Source: Candidatus Thorarchaeota archaeon | GTDB taxonomy: Archaea > Asgardarchaeota > Thorarchaeia > Thorarchaeales > Thorarchaeaceae | Assembly: GCA_021498125.1 (NCBI GenBank) | Contig: JAIZWL010000004.1 | Span: 1-64,000 of the forward strand | Length of the DNA stretch: 64,000 nucleotides | Reading direction: 5' to 3' | Shown: one piece after another, positions 46,256-55,631 of the stretch | Layout of the letters: each line of letters starts with the position of its first letter | Numbering within the stretch: the stretch's first letter is position 1 | The notes under the pieces: generated by a model | The model's database searches: none | The model's input: only the letters and a program-made list of their open reading frames with translations | What the model was told of the DNA's origin: nothing | Translations under genes and position numbers: made by a program

Positions 46256-46470
46256 AGAGATCATCTCCCATAGGAATACTATCTTCACGTCCTGACTGAT
46301 AACTTCGCGCATACTTCGGAGCTGAATTGTTTGATACTATAGTATATCCAAGGCTTAAGGTAATTTAATGAAATGGCGGATGAAACATAAAATGGTATTT
46401 AAGTAAACCCGCATAATCTAATTCGCGCTTTGGTTGGTCGTATCAACTTGATTAAAAAGGGGAAAGTTCG

Positions 46471-48879
46471 ATGAAGAAAGTACCATTACTATTTTTAATT
46501 ATGCTCATTGTTAGTACGCCATTTCTTTTGATGGTTGCACAATCAACATCTACCACGGAGGGAACATCTCAGCCCAAATCCTATGCATTCAGTAAAACAC
46601 AACCTGAGAATGGAGGGGTGAACATGATGTTCTTTACCGAAACACCATCTTCGGAGGACGCTCTGTACTATGTGTGCCGACGTGGATCGAATACGGTAGC
46701 CTACTTTGGGAAGTCCGCGATTAAGTACATTTCAGAGAATACTATCTTCACTCTAAAATTTCCGGGAAGTAATTTGGTCATTCCACAGGGACAACAACCA
46801 ACGAAATCAATTACAAATTATTTGTATGGTGATGATCCATTAACTTGGAAGACGGATGTTCCGAATTATGAAATACTTCAATATCCTGAAATATATCCGG
46901 GGATTGACCTTGTCTATAAGATCCAGAACGGCAATCTGAAGTACGAGTTTGTAGTGCACCCTCATGCCGATCCGACGGTTATCCGGATAGAGTACGTGAA
47001 TGCTGATAACATTGACATCATTGATAACAGTATCATAGTTACTCAGAAAGGACACCAGATCACGGACACTGAATTATATGTATTTCAAAAAGCAGGAGCG
47101 GTTCCGATAGAATGCATGTTTACTCAGATCGAAGACAAGACCGTTGCGTTCCAATTGAGTGCATATGATAACTCAAAGCAGTTGGTCATAGATCCGGTTT
47201 TACTGGTATATTCGTCATTTCTAGGTGGTTCTGATTTCGAAGCGGCTTCGGAAATTAAGGTCGAAAACGGATATATCTATGTGGCGGGAACCACCCAATC
47301 TGCTAACTTTCCCACAGCCAATGCACTCAACTCAACTTATGGTGGAAACTTCGACGGCTACGTAACAAAACTCTCTCCTGATGGGCAATCATTAGTATAT
47401 AGTACATTCATTGGTGGTGCCAATTATGACTACATACAGGGGATTGCAGTGGAGCAAGGAGAGGTCTACATTACAGGATATTCAAACTCCGTTGATTTTC
47501 CCACAGTCAATGGATATAATTCAACCTTTAGTGGAGATTATGATTGCTTTGTAGCCAAGTTATCTCTTGACGGACAGTCCCTTATCTATAGTACCTTCAT
47601 CGGAGACACGGACTTAGATGTTGCAAATGACATTATTGTGCAGAATGGCTATGCATATATTACTGGACGAACCAAGTCGGCAGGATTCCCTACTATTAAC
47701 GGATTTAATACAACCTATGGTGGAGCATGGGACTGTTTCGTAACCAAGTTGTCTCGTGATGGAGGATCGTTATTGTACAGCACCTTTGTTGGCGGTTCTG
47801 ATGATGACTATGGTCAGGCAATTGCCATCTTGGAGGGAGAAGTCTATGTTGTGGGAATTACCAAATCCCCGGAATTCCCAACAATAAATGCTTCAGACTC
47901 GACCCACAATGGCGCATGGGACTGCTTTGTACTCAAATTGTCCGGTGATGGACAGACATTGATGTTTAGTACCTTCATCGGAGGGAATAACGATGACCTT
48001 GGAGTGGATATTGCAACAGCAGAGGGAGAAGTTCTCATTACAGGCCACACAAATTCCTCGGACTTTCCAACAGTCAATGCATATTCATCCAACTACAGAG
48101 GCGGAGAGTACGACTGCTTTGTGACTAAGCTCACAGACGATGGGCAAGCAATGATATATAGCACCTTCATCGGCGGGTCGGACATAGATGAGGCAATGGG
48201 ACTTGCTATAGCAAATGGCGAAGCATACATCACTGGAATTACTGGTTCAGCAGACTTTCCAACAGTCAATGCATATGATTCAACATTTAGTGGTCATTCG
48301 AACTGCTTCGTGACCAAGATTGCCAGTGATGGAAAAACATTAGAATATTCTACCTTTCTTGGGGATTCCGATCAGGTCCGGGGAGAGTCCATCTTCGTAG
48401 AGAATGGTTTCACATATATCTTTGGCACAACTATGGAAATTGGTTTCCCACTGGTAAACCCCTATGATTCAACCACAGATAAGGGAACAGACAGCTTTGT
48501 AGCAATAATAAGTGAAGAAGAAGACAGTGATTTCGACGGACTGACTAATTGGGACGAATATATCATCTACGGCACAAATCCCAATTGTATTGACACTGAT
48601 AATGATAATCTCAACGACGCTTTCGAGATTCAGATAGGAACCAGTCCACTTGCAAATGATACAGATGGGGACACGTTCCTCGACTGGTACGAGATCCAAT
48701 ACGGCTCAAATCCGCTTGATCCTACAGATTATCCGGGAGCAACAGCAACCAATACTACCACATCTGTGACTGATTCGCAAAATCTGAATCTACTTTGGCT
48801 TCTGGTCGGAATTGCCATTATTACAAGTGTCGGAGCAGTCATGGTTTCAATTATCAGTTGGAGAAAGTCCAATCGATGA
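46471..48879 (+). CDS. SBBP beta-propeller-repeat surface protein with type 3 calcium repeats and anchor
   Basis: An 802-residue secreted protein. A signal peptide (about 5-24) is followed by a DUF7948-like N-terminal domain. About eight SBBP-type repeats of 55-60 residues come next, each with STFIGG, then VYITGYSNS and DFPTVN, and FVTKLS near the end of a blade. Around 685-765, DSDFDGLTNWDEY, DTDNDNLNDAFE and NDTDGDTFLDWYE are thrombospondin type 3-like calcium-binding repeats. A C-terminal helix (LLWLLVGIAIITSVGAVMVS) ends in RKSNR. It is a probable adhesive or cell-wall protein. Confidence 0.85.
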   Translation: MKKVPLLFLIMLIVSTPFLLMVAQSTSTTEGTSQPKSYAFSKTQPENGGVNMMFFTETPSSEDALYYVCRRGSNTVAYFGKSAIKYISENTIFTLKFPGSNLVIPQGQQPTKSITNYLYGDDPLTWKTDVPNYEILQYPEIYPGIDLVYKIQNGNLKYEFVVHPHADPTVIRIEYVNADNIDIIDNSIIVTQKGHQITDTELYVFQKAGAVPIECMFTQIEDKTVAFQLSAYDNSKQLVIDPVLLVYSSFLGGSDFEAASEIKVENGYIYVAGTTQSANFPTANALNSTYGGNFDGYVTKLSPDGQSLVYSTFIGGANYDYIQGIAVEQGEVYITGYSNSVDFPTVNGYNSTFSGDYDCFVAKLSLDGQSLIYSTFIGDTDLDVANDIIVQNGYAYITGRTKSAGFPTINGFNTTYGGAWDCFVTKLSRDGGSLLYSTFVGGSDDDYGQAIAILEGEVYVVGITKSPEFPTINASDSTHNGAWDCFVLKLSGDGQTLMFSTFIGGNNDDLGVDIATAEGEVLITGHTNSSDFPTVNAYSSNYRGGEYDCFVTKLTDDGQAMIYSTFIGGSDIDEAMGLAIANGEAYITGITGSADFPTVNAYDSTFSGHSNCFVTKIASDGKTLEYSTFLGDSDQVRGESIFVENGFTYIFGTTMEIGFPLVNPYDSTTDKGTDSFVAIISEEEDSDFDGLTNWDEYIIYGTNPNCIDTDNDNLNDAFEIQIGTSPLANDTDGDTFLDWYEIQYGSNPLDPTDYPGATATNTTTSVTDSQNLNLLWLLVGIAIITSVGAVMVSIISWRKSNR

Positions 48880-48907
48880 CTCATCAATAAGGTACAACAA
48901 CAAAGAA

Positions 48908-48936
48908 GGGATCACTTGTAGTTGCTCAGTGATCCC
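48908..48936 (+). terminator. Terminator after the SBBP surface protein gene
   Basis: GGGATCACT (48908-48916) pairs perfectly with AGTGATCCC (48928-48936), followed by CTAAATTTTATTTCTCT. It lies 29 bases past the stop codon. Confidence 0.7.
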
Positions 48937-49209
48937 CTAAATTTTATTTCTCTATAAAAAATGGCCTTCTATCATTTATTTTTAAAATATAGGTCGCAAA
49001 CAATTTAATTATCCTATTTTCTAATTTGGCTCAAGCAGTGAAAGAGATCATTCTCAACTGTCCGCGACCCCCGATCACAATAAACACTTGAAAACAAGTG
49101 TCAGAAATCAGTGCATCTACCGCATCCATGAAATCAGAAGAATAAAACGAAGATTCATAACTACAAAGGCCACGAGCCAATCAGTCATGTTTGGAGAACG
49201 ACAGCATTG
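48937..49209. other. Intergenic region without recognised gene
   Basis: About 270 AT-rich bases between the SBBP terminator and the leucine-rich repeat gene. No RNA gene or repeat was recognised. Confidence 0.35.
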
Positions 49210-50277
49210 ATGGATGTCATCACTATCAGTTACAGTACAAGCGACGGCCTGACAAAAGAGGTCGAACTGGATATAGACGCGGAGGAGCTGGATCTCTCGA
49301 GGCAGAAGATTACAAGCATCGATCTTACACCGTTAAAGGATGCAAAGGAATTACGCGCGCTCAATCTAGCATTTAATCGGATGGTTTCGATTGACCTGAC
49401 GGGGCTCGATGGCTGTTCAGCCCTGGAGGAACTGATACTGACAAAGAACAATATCCAAGAGATCGATCTGCGTCCCCTTGGGTCATGCCCTGCACTTCGA
49501 GAGTTGAACGTAGGAGGCAATGAGATATCCTTCTTGGACCTCTCACCACTATCGAATTGCACGCATCTTGAACGACTGAGGCTCTTTGGAAATAATCTTG
49601 ACTCGATAGATTTGACTCCATTATCTCGATGCACCGAACTGAAGATGCTCGAATTGGAACATAACAACATGCCCGAGATCGATCTTCGACCATTATCCAA
49701 GTGCACTAATCTGACTCAGATTAATTTAATGTATAATAATTTCACGGCTATTGATCTGACACCTCTCAAGAACTGCAAGCGACTCAAGTTCCTCTACCTG
49801 CATCATAACGTCCTCAAGAGCATTGACCTCACACCTCTGGCAAATTGTGAGGACCTGACGATCATCAGACTTGGTGGTAACGAACTCACAAGTATTGATC
49901 TCGAACCTTTAGCGAAATGTAAGAACCTGCGCAGAGTAGGTCTCGCAATGAACGCACTTGAGAGCATCGATCTGCGACCCCTAGCCGAATGTCAGGAACT
50001 TAGAAGTCTTGATGTTGCAGGAAATCATCTCACGTCGATCAATCTCGAGCCACTCGCCGATTGCACTGCTCTTGAAGAACTCTACATCCATAGTAATCAT
50101 CCAACGGAGAATAACTTCAGTAGCGTCAATCTTACACCACTATTATCATGCCCGGATCTTGAGGATCTTGGTGTTCCCGATGACGCGGACCTCATCATCG
50201 ATAAATCGTATCGAGGTTCAGACTATCCACCTGCCATCGAAGAACTCGTTGAGGAAAAGAGGATAAAGTGGGAATAG
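49210..50277 (+). CDS. Leucine-rich repeat protein
   Basis: A 355-residue cytoplasmic protein built almost entirely of about 11 leucine-rich repeats of exactly 24 residues, each shaped IDLTPLxxCxxLxxLxLxxN (about residues 35-295). A cysteine sits at position 9 of nearly every repeat. A short cap and a charged C-terminal tail (EELVEEKRIKWE) follow. No catalytic domain or signal is attached. The likely role is protein binding. The start is the ATG at 49210 rather than the TTG just before. Confidence 0.85.
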   Translation: MDVITISYSTSDGLTKEVELDIDAEELDLSRQKITSIDLTPLKDAKELRALNLAFNRMVSIDLTGLDGCSALEELILTKNNIQEIDLRPLGSCPALRELNVGGNEISFLDLSPLSNCTHLERLRLFGNNLDSIDLTPLSRCTELKMLELEHNNMPEIDLRPLSKCTNLTQINLMYNNFTAIDLTPLKNCKRLKFLYLHHNVLKSIDLTPLANCEDLTIIRLGGNELTSIDLEPLAKCKNLRRVGLAMNALESIDLRPLAECQELRSLDVAGNHLTSINLEPLADCTALEELYIHSNHPTENNFSSVNLTPLLSCPDLEDLGVPDDADLIIDKSYRGSDYPPAIEELVEEKRIKWE

Positions 50278-50340
50278 ACCAGGCGCACTCACGACAGTAC
50301 TTTTTAGGAAAGAGAACATTATGGGACTGGTTGATGAGTC

Positions 50341-50991
50341 ATGGTTGTAGAAATTGATGATACTACCAAGGAACAAGTAATGGAGCTCTTTGAGGTCCTT
50401 GAACATGATGTGACTCTACATGTCTTTGTTGACGATCACGACTGTCTATATTGTGGCGACACGCAAGCATTAGCAGAAAATGTGGCGGACCTCTCTGACA
50501 AGGTGCACGTGAAGGTCTATCCGGGTGATCTCAATGATGAACGGGCAAAAGAAATGGGCGTGAAATACCATCCCGCCATTGTGGTTCACGGTGAGCGCCC
50601 CTATAATGTACGCTTCTATGGAATTCCTGCCGGTCACGAGTTCGGAGCCTTGATTGGAAGTATCACAGATGCCTCACGAGGGATCGCACCGTTTTCTGAC
50701 GACGTGATAGCTGACATAAAATCAATTGACAAACCGATCCATATCCAAGTCTTTACCACACCGACCTGCCCGTATTGCCCAAATATGGTCAGACTCGCCC
50801 ATCAAGCAGCGATTCTCAATCCGTTTATCGAGGCGGATATGATCGAGGCACTAGAGTTCAAGGAGCTATCCGCCAAATACGCAGTGTTCGCAGTGCCAAA
50901 GACTATCTTCAATGAGGATGTCTCGATAGAGGGTCTCACACCACCAGAAATTCTGGTTGAGAAACTCTTCGAAGCTGTAGACAAGATATAG
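50341..50991 (+). CDS. Protein disulfide oxidoreductase (PDO, two thioredoxin folds)
   Basis: A 216-residue protein with two thioredoxin-like units. The first has CLYC (35-38), the second CPYC (143-146) with TTPTCPYCPNM and a cis-proline in AVPKTI. This is the archaeal PDO (glutaredoxin-like) layout, which makes or isomerises disulfides in the cytoplasm. The gene for the NADH:disulfide oxidoreductase-type flavoprotein at 23.2 kb may supply electrons, but that is only a guess. Confidence 0.88.
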   Translation: MVVEIDDTTKEQVMELFEVLEHDVTLHVFVDDHDCLYCGDTQALAENVADLSDKVHVKVYPGDLNDERAKEMGVKYHPAIVVHGERPYNVRFYGIPAGHEFGALIGSITDASRGIAPFSDDVIADIKSIDKPIHIQVFTTPTCPYCPNMVRLAHQAAILNPFIEADMIEALEFKELSAKYAVFAVPKTIFNEDVSIEGLTPPEILVEKLFEAVDKI

Positions 50992-51100
50992 ACATTTGAC
51001 CATGTGATTCTGACTGTGCCAGGATCCTCAATTTTTATTATACCAGTTCCAATTACTTAAATCAAAAGTAAGGGATAAGAAAAGCGAGAGGTTGAGAATC

Positions 51101-51577
51101 ATGAACACAGAAGAAACATTGGAGTTTATAGATCGCCAGATTGAATTAGAAGAACGAATCATCCAGATAGTCGAAGAGAACGTGGGAAAGCTTGGAAACG
51201 CCTTCCTCAAAGACCTGCTCATAGGAATCTCTCAGGACTCTCATAAACACAAGGCGCTCCTCCAATCTCTTCGAAAAGCTGTCGAGGGGCCGACTCCATT
51301 TATCAGCACACAGGAACGCGATAAGATAGCAAAAGGGATTGACAAACATATCGAACTGGAAAGGCAGGCTGTTGAAACCTACACCAAGCTGATGAATGAG
51401 AGCGAGAATGATCAGGTCCGAACAATTGCAGCCATCATTAGAGAGGACGAACTACGACACCATGCAATGCTCAAGGAACTCCACAAGACGATTGTGGAAC
51501 CTGAAACCCTGACTGAGGACATGATCTGGGATATCATGTGGAAAGATTCACCGTGGCATGGTAGCCCGGGAGGCTAA
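51101..51577 (+). CDS. Ferritin-like / rubrerythrin-like helical protein
   Basis: A 158-residue four-helix protein. Candidate diiron ligands are in EFIDRQIELEERII, SQDSHKHKALL, KHIELERQAVETY and EDELRHHAML. The repeated E-x-x-H-like pattern and length match ferritin-like domains. It may bind iron and act in oxidative stress. The start is ATG at 51101, with GAGAGGTTGAG upstream; TTG at 51092 is also possible. Confidence 0.75.
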   Translation: MNTEETLEFIDRQIELEERIIQIVEENVGKLGNAFLKDLLIGISQDSHKHKALLQSLRKAVEGPTPFISTQERDKIAKGIDKHIELERQAVETYTKLMNESENDQVRTIAAIIREDELRHHAMLKELHKTIVEPETLTEDMIWDIMWKDSPWHGSPGG

Positions 51578-51608
51578 TAATGCCGCTACAAAAGTCCGAG
51601 CACAAAAA

Positions 51609-52151
51609 TCATTGTGTGAATTTCTCGATGAGTCTCATGAACTTAAAGTCGAGAGATTCGATGCCAATTCCAGTCTTGGCAGAGATTAATTGAGTATCCA
51701 TGCCGTAAGGCTCTGCAAGGCGTGCTATCTCGGACTCGATATGGTCGAAGGGAGGCTCCAGGAGATCAATCTTGTTCCCGACAAGAATGAAACGTTCACC
51801 GTCGCCTTCCTTCAGTCGTAAGTTGCTGTTTTCTTCAACCATGGGAATCCAATAACCAAAGAGGGCATCAAGTGTGGACATCCTACTCACATCAAAGAAT
51901 AGCAGGCCGACCTTGGCTCCACGAATCATACCCTTCAGGGTTTCGATAAATCGCATCTGACCGCCAAAGTCCCAGATTGATAGAGTGACAGCACGACCGT
52001 CAGATAATGTGACTTTCTTTGTGTCAAAACTGGCGCCGACAGTGGTCCTCAAGCTTGCCGGATCAGGAAACGATCCAGTCGTCCATCTGCTAGTGAATGA
52101 AGTCTTACCGCATTCAGTATCTCCAAGAACGACCGCCTTTAGAATCGCCAT
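51609..52151 (-). CDS. Small GTPase (Arf/Ras-like), last gene of a five-gene operon
   Basis: A 180-residue GTPase. G1 is GDTECGKTS (10-18), the switch I Thr is 36 or 37, G3 is DFGGQ (61-65), G4 is NKID (126-129) and G5 is SAK (157-159). There is no lipidation cysteine and no N-terminal amphipathic helix. It lies 48 bases downstream of two tightly linked membrane protein genes on the same strand, a longin-like gene and a zinc-ribbon gene. Longin and roadblock proteins are often regulators of small GTPases, so the operon may encode the GTPase with its regulator and membrane partners (inference). Confidence 0.9.
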   Translation of the reverse strand: MAILKAVVLGDTECGKTSFTSRWTTGSFPDPASLRTTVGASFDTKKVTLSDGRAVTLSIWDFGGQMRFIETLKGMIRGAKVGLLFFDVSRMSTLDALFGYWIPMVEENSNLRLKEGDGERFILVGNKIDLLEPPFDHIESEIARLAEPYGMDTQLISAKTGIGIESLDFKFMRLIEKFTQ

Positions 52152-52199
52152 CTGTGTTTCACCAAGTTAAGTTCTCTCTATCAAATGTTTCCTTTTATT

Positions 52200-53546
52200 T
52201 TACGTTATTCGTGCCGGACGCGAACGTTTGAAACGTCGTGGACTACTCAACATCATTGCAACAGTTGCAACAATCAGAACAGTCAGTAATATGAGGAGAG
52301 GCACAAAAAAGCTGATGATAATGATAACGCCTAATAGAACTGATGCAATATTAAACGATATAAAATTGTATGCAGCCCTTTTTGCCCCGAGTCGATATAA
52401 TCGCCATGAAGTACGCCCATAAGCAAAGATACCAATGGAAACTTCAATAAAAATAAAAATGCCTATAACTTCGAAAGTCCAACGATCACCACGGATAAAT
52501 GGGTGCCCTAAAACTGCAAGCATACTGATGTTTGCAAGTAACAGCCTCCGAATATGGCGATGACCTTTCTGCACAATTGTTGCAATCCCAGACATGATAA
52601 AAGATGAGGCGGCAATTGTTCCAAGGATCACTTCAAGCCAAGAGAGAAATTCTAATGTCACGTGCGGGCGGAATGCAAAAGCTCTGTCAACACAAGTAAA
52701 AACAATTGCAATTGAAATGGAGACCAGTGCAATAGTTATGTATGTTGGAACAGTAGCATGCGTAGATGACGCCTGTTCCGCAAAGAAATCAATGGAAAAG
52801 ATGGTCGCTAATATCGGAATATTGGCGACGAATATGTAAAGTGCAATATCATAATCTCCCGCAATGATAGTCCCAACAAACAGACCCGATGATAACACAA
52901 GTGCATAGATCCCGACAAACAGTGTAATAATCGTGCGGGGTGGCCTAAGTAGAGATGCCAACAAGGAGGCTGCCATAACAATGGGAACAAATACAAAAAG
53001 AAAACTTTGAACGTCACTGTAAAGTGTCTTTGAAGTTGCAAGGTACCAGAAGATAAGGAATGTTGACTCTAAAGTCAAAAGACCACCTGCAAAAGGTCCG
53101 GGGGATCTACTGAAAATCCATATGCTTGCAATTATCACGAGAATCATATTAAGTGCAAGAAGAGTTATGAAAATAATAGAGGGAACACCTCTCTGATTCA
53201 CAAATAATATTATTAGCTGAGAAACAATTCGGATCAGTGTGTATGCATAGATAACATAATGAATGCGCTTATTGTCAGTAGCTATGTGCACGATCGAATT
53301 GATTAGGGCCATCATAAATAAGAGAACCCAGGTTCGTTGAACCATAAGCGAATCAGTATATGATGCAACAAGAATAATCAGGCCCATGAAAAATGAGGCA
53401 ATGCCAAAGAATACTAGTGCCCTAAACGTGGACGACGACACACGGTCACGAACCAAATAGATCCGCCGGGAGTACACAGCAAGTGCGCCCAGCATTAGGA
53501 AGAACGCAACGTGTGCACTGACAATAAGAGCTAAATTGAAATCCAC
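52200..53546 (-). CDS. Polytopic membrane protein (about 14 helices), paralogue A
   Basis: A 448-residue protein with about 14 hydrophobic segments and no recognised transporter motif. Its N-terminus (DFNLALIVSAHVAFFLMLGA, then FRALVFFGIASFF) parallels the gene just upstream (DFFLALQISLVVSS, then KRALILFGLSAVV), so the two are paralogues. The C-terminus is short and basic (SPRRFKRSRPARIT). The GTG start abuts the stop of the upstream gene, with GGAGG just before. It may be a membrane receptor or docking platform for the neighbouring GTPase (inference). Confidence 0.75.
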   Translation of the reverse strand: MDFNLALIVSAHVAFFLMLGALAVYSRRIYLVRDRVSSSTFRALVFFGIASFFMGLIILVASYTDSLMVQRTWVLLFMMALINSIVHIATDNKRIHYVIYAYTLIRIVSQLIILFVNQRGVPSIIFITLLALNMILVIIASIWIFSRSPGPFAGGLLTLESTFLIFWYLATSKTLYSDVQSFLFVFVPIVMAASLLASLLRPPRTIITLFVGIYALVLSSGLFVGTIIAGDYDIALYIFVANIPILATIFSIDFFAEQASSTHATVPTYITIALVSISIAIVFTCVDRAFAFRPHVTLEFLSWLEVILGTIAASSFIMSGIATIVQKGHRHIRRLLLANISMLAVLGHPFIRGDRWTFEVIGIFIFIEVSIGIFAYGRTSWRLYRLGAKRAAYNFISFNIASVLLGVIIIISFFVPLLILLTVLIVATVAMMLSSPRRFKRSRPARIT

Positions 53547-54959
53547 TTAGACCGCCTCCTGATCAAGATCAGTACCCCTCAGAATTCGAATGAAACGGCG
53601 CACAGGGTTTCCAGGTGCGCTGAACATGAGCATCACGATGGCAACAATTTGCAGCACGGGATCCATAATAAACGGCATTCTATCAGAGAACATAGAGACC
53701 AGTCCTGCGGATATTGCTCCAACAATAAAGATCACAAATCGTACTGCGACTCTGCCATGACCCATTTTGACTAGACGCCATGCAAGTCGTCCATATGCCA
53801 CAGCCGCAATTAGAATGAGAATTAGCATGGGGAGATAAAGAATAGAAGAGTCGTAGCGACCAGAATTGATCCATGGATTCATTAGTAGGACCAGCGGCAC
53901 TCCAATCACGATGAGTAAGTCTGTAATAGGTTCAGTAACACGCTCACTATAAGTAGTTGACAAAGCCGCCAACAAAAATACTGAAACAGCAACTACTCCA
54001 AGAATCCAATCCATGAAGATGATCCATTGGTCCCAATTACCATGAATTTTCATGAGCAAGATACTATCCCAAGGCAGACCAACGGCAGGTGAAGTGCCAT
54101 AGGAATACGCCCAGTTTGTCCAATGGGTCTCCACTAACAACCCGATTGAAAACAGTGTGATTGCAATATAGAGTGGGGTTCGCGTATGAGTGTGCACAGC
54201 CTCTGCAACAAAATACTCGAATGGCAATACAAGTGCCAATGAGACCATGTATGCAAAAAAGACGAAGATATAGATCCCTGCATCACCAGCAACAATGGCG
54301 GCATATATGACCGGAATAGCAAGTGTGGTCCCAAAGAAGATGAGAAATAGGGAGGGAATCATTCGCCATGGCTTTAGCATAGACGCCAAGATAGCAGCAA
54401 TAAATGTCACACCCAACACAGCACCTGGAAAGTAGTGAGGCTCAATTAATATGAAACCATACATCACGGTGAAGTACAGCGGAACCGTGATCAGCGCAAT
54501 TCCAAGTGAAGAATACGTGAATGGTGATGGTGAGACCATATGAAGTCTAATTGTCAAGAGGAAAAGTACTCCGACAATGATGACCATTGAGAAATACTTG
54601 AATGGGCCTGCGGGATCAAGGGCGATCAGGAAGAGAGAACTGAAATAAAATGTAATAAAAGTGGCTATTGCTTTGATCCGGGTAGTACGCGATTCAAAGA
54701 TGATCTCAAAGAGAGAAAGATCTAGCAGCAATGGCCCAAACGAAAACAGAACCCGACTCAACATGAGATTTACTACAGAGAGAGAAATCGAGACCTGATA
54801 TACTACTGCGGACAAACCAAATAAGATCAAAGCCCTCTTTGTGGCCGAACCAAGTCGGTGAGATGTCCGTCTATATGATTGCACAAAGATTGCGAGTGAG
54901 ATTGCCATGATAACACTCGAAACAACCAACGATATCTGAAGAGCAAGAAAGAAGTCCAT
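53547..54959 (-). CDS. Polytopic membrane protein (about 14 helices), paralogue B
   Basis: A 470-residue paralogue of the following gene, with the same pattern of about 14 hydrophobic segments. It has a small cytoplasmic C-terminus (RRFIRILRGTDLDQEAV). The start is taken as the ATG at 54959, with AGGTGGTGA overlapping the upstream stop codon; TTG at 54968 is the alternative. No family was recognised with confidence. Some helices recall the seven-helix sensor part of archaeal histidine kinases, but there is no kinase or other output domain here. Confidence 0.75.
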   Translation of the reverse strand: MDFFLALQISLVVSSVIMAISLAIFVQSYRRTSHRLGSATKRALILFGLSAVVYQVSISLSVVNLMLSRVLFSFGPLLLDLSLFEIIFESRTTRIKAIATFITFYFSSLFLIALDPAGPFKYFSMVIIVGVLFLLTIRLHMVSPSPFTYSSLGIALITVPLYFTVMYGFILIEPHYFPGAVLGVTFIAAILASMLKPWRMIPSLFLIFFGTTLAIPVIYAAIVAGDAGIYIFVFFAYMVSLALVLPFEYFVAEAVHTHTRTPLYIAITLFSIGLLVETHWTNWAYSYGTSPAVGLPWDSILLMKIHGNWDQWIIFMDWILGVVAVSVFLLAALSTTYSERVTEPITDLLIVIGVPLVLLMNPWINSGRYDSSILYLPMLILILIAAVAYGRLAWRLVKMGHGRVAVRFVIFIVGAISAGLVSMFSDRMPFIMDPVLQIVAIVMLMFSAPGNPVRRFIRILRGTDLDQEAV

Positions 54960-54975
54960 TGAAACCAATCACCAC

Positions 54976-55350
54976 CTATCGCCATAGATCGCCGATCTCA
55001 CGGCCTCGTCGCTTCAATGCCTTTTCTACTTCTGAAGATAACACCTCGTCGGAAGCAGTTGGTTCCTTGAGAATGGTCTTCAGTGCATCACCCACTTCTC
55101 GTTCGCCATCTCCCTCACAAATGAAAAGAATCTCATCGGTAGTCAGATAACCAATCACACCTTTATCGGATTTCATGAACATCGGCTGCCCTTGTGTACT
55201 TGATCCTCCAGTTCGTGATAATGCTGCTGAAACTAATTGCAGGATACCAGTCAACAGTGCAATTCGCTCTTCTCGTGCCTCGTCTCTAGGATAAATCAAT
55301 TTAGAGTCCATACTCTCAAGTTCCACGCGTGCCACTAATCGAACTACCAT
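54976..55350 (-). CDS. Longin-like small protein
   Basis: A 124-residue protein whose predicted order of elements is strand-strand-helix-strand-strand-strand-helix-helix: VVRLVARVELESM, a helix around RIALLTGILQLVSAAL, then PMFMKSDKGVIGYLTT, EILFICEG and EVGDALKTIL. That order is of a longin domain rather than a roadblock domain, which starts with a helix. Longin proteins regulate or bind small GTPases and trafficking machinery. The match is structural inference. The start lies 2 bases after the zinc-ribbon stop. Confidence 0.55.
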   Translation of the reverse strand: MVVRLVARVELESMDSKLIYPRDEAREERIALLTGILQLVSAALSRTGGSSTQGQPMFMKSDKGVIGYLTTDEILFICEGDGEREVGDALKTILKEPTASDEVLSSEVEKALKRRGREIGDLWR

Positions 55351-55352
55351 TC

Positions 55353-55631
55353 TTATTCGCCTCCAAAAGCTTTCGAGACCCAGTCAAAATCGGATTTCGG
55401 CTTTGATTTTTCCTCACCAGAATAAAGAGGAATGACAACGTCCCTGATGCCCAAGCCATCGCCTGAATTATAGAGAGTCACAAGGAGGTCATGACCATTC
55501 TCGCATTTTACAATGAGGGTCGGAGAACGCCCCTGCTCGATGATCCGATTTCTTATCTCTGCGGCTTCCTCATCGGTCATTTCTATTTCGGCGGCGCCCT
55601 TGCACTTCGGGCAAGAAAAATGCAGCTTCAT
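55353..55631 (-). CDS. Small zinc-ribbon protein, first gene of the GTPase operon
   Basis: A 92-residue protein. Cys7 and Cys10 (CPKC) and Cys43 and His47 (KCENGHDLL) could bind one zinc. Between them is a helix (TDEEAAEIRNRIIEQG). The C-terminal 30 residues are charged. The pattern CxxC, strand, C/H, then a beta hairpin LLVTLYN...GIRDVVIPL is shared with the first half of the 58135-58638 protein. The start is ATG at 55631, with GAGG upstream. Confidence 0.65.
   Translation of the reverse strand: MKLHFSCPKCKGAAEIEMTDEEAAEIRNRIIEQGRSPTLIVKCENGHDLLVTLYNSGDGLGIRDVVIPLYSGEEKSKPKSDFDWVSKAFGGE

Noticed and set aside
51609-52151. MglA-type polarity GTPase
   Set aside because: The operon has no clear MglB roadblock partner and the motifs are closer to Arf/Ras; not proven, so no symbol is given.
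54976-55350. Roadblock/LC7 domain call
   Set aside because: The order of elements starts with two strands instead of a helix, so a longin-type fold is the better guess.
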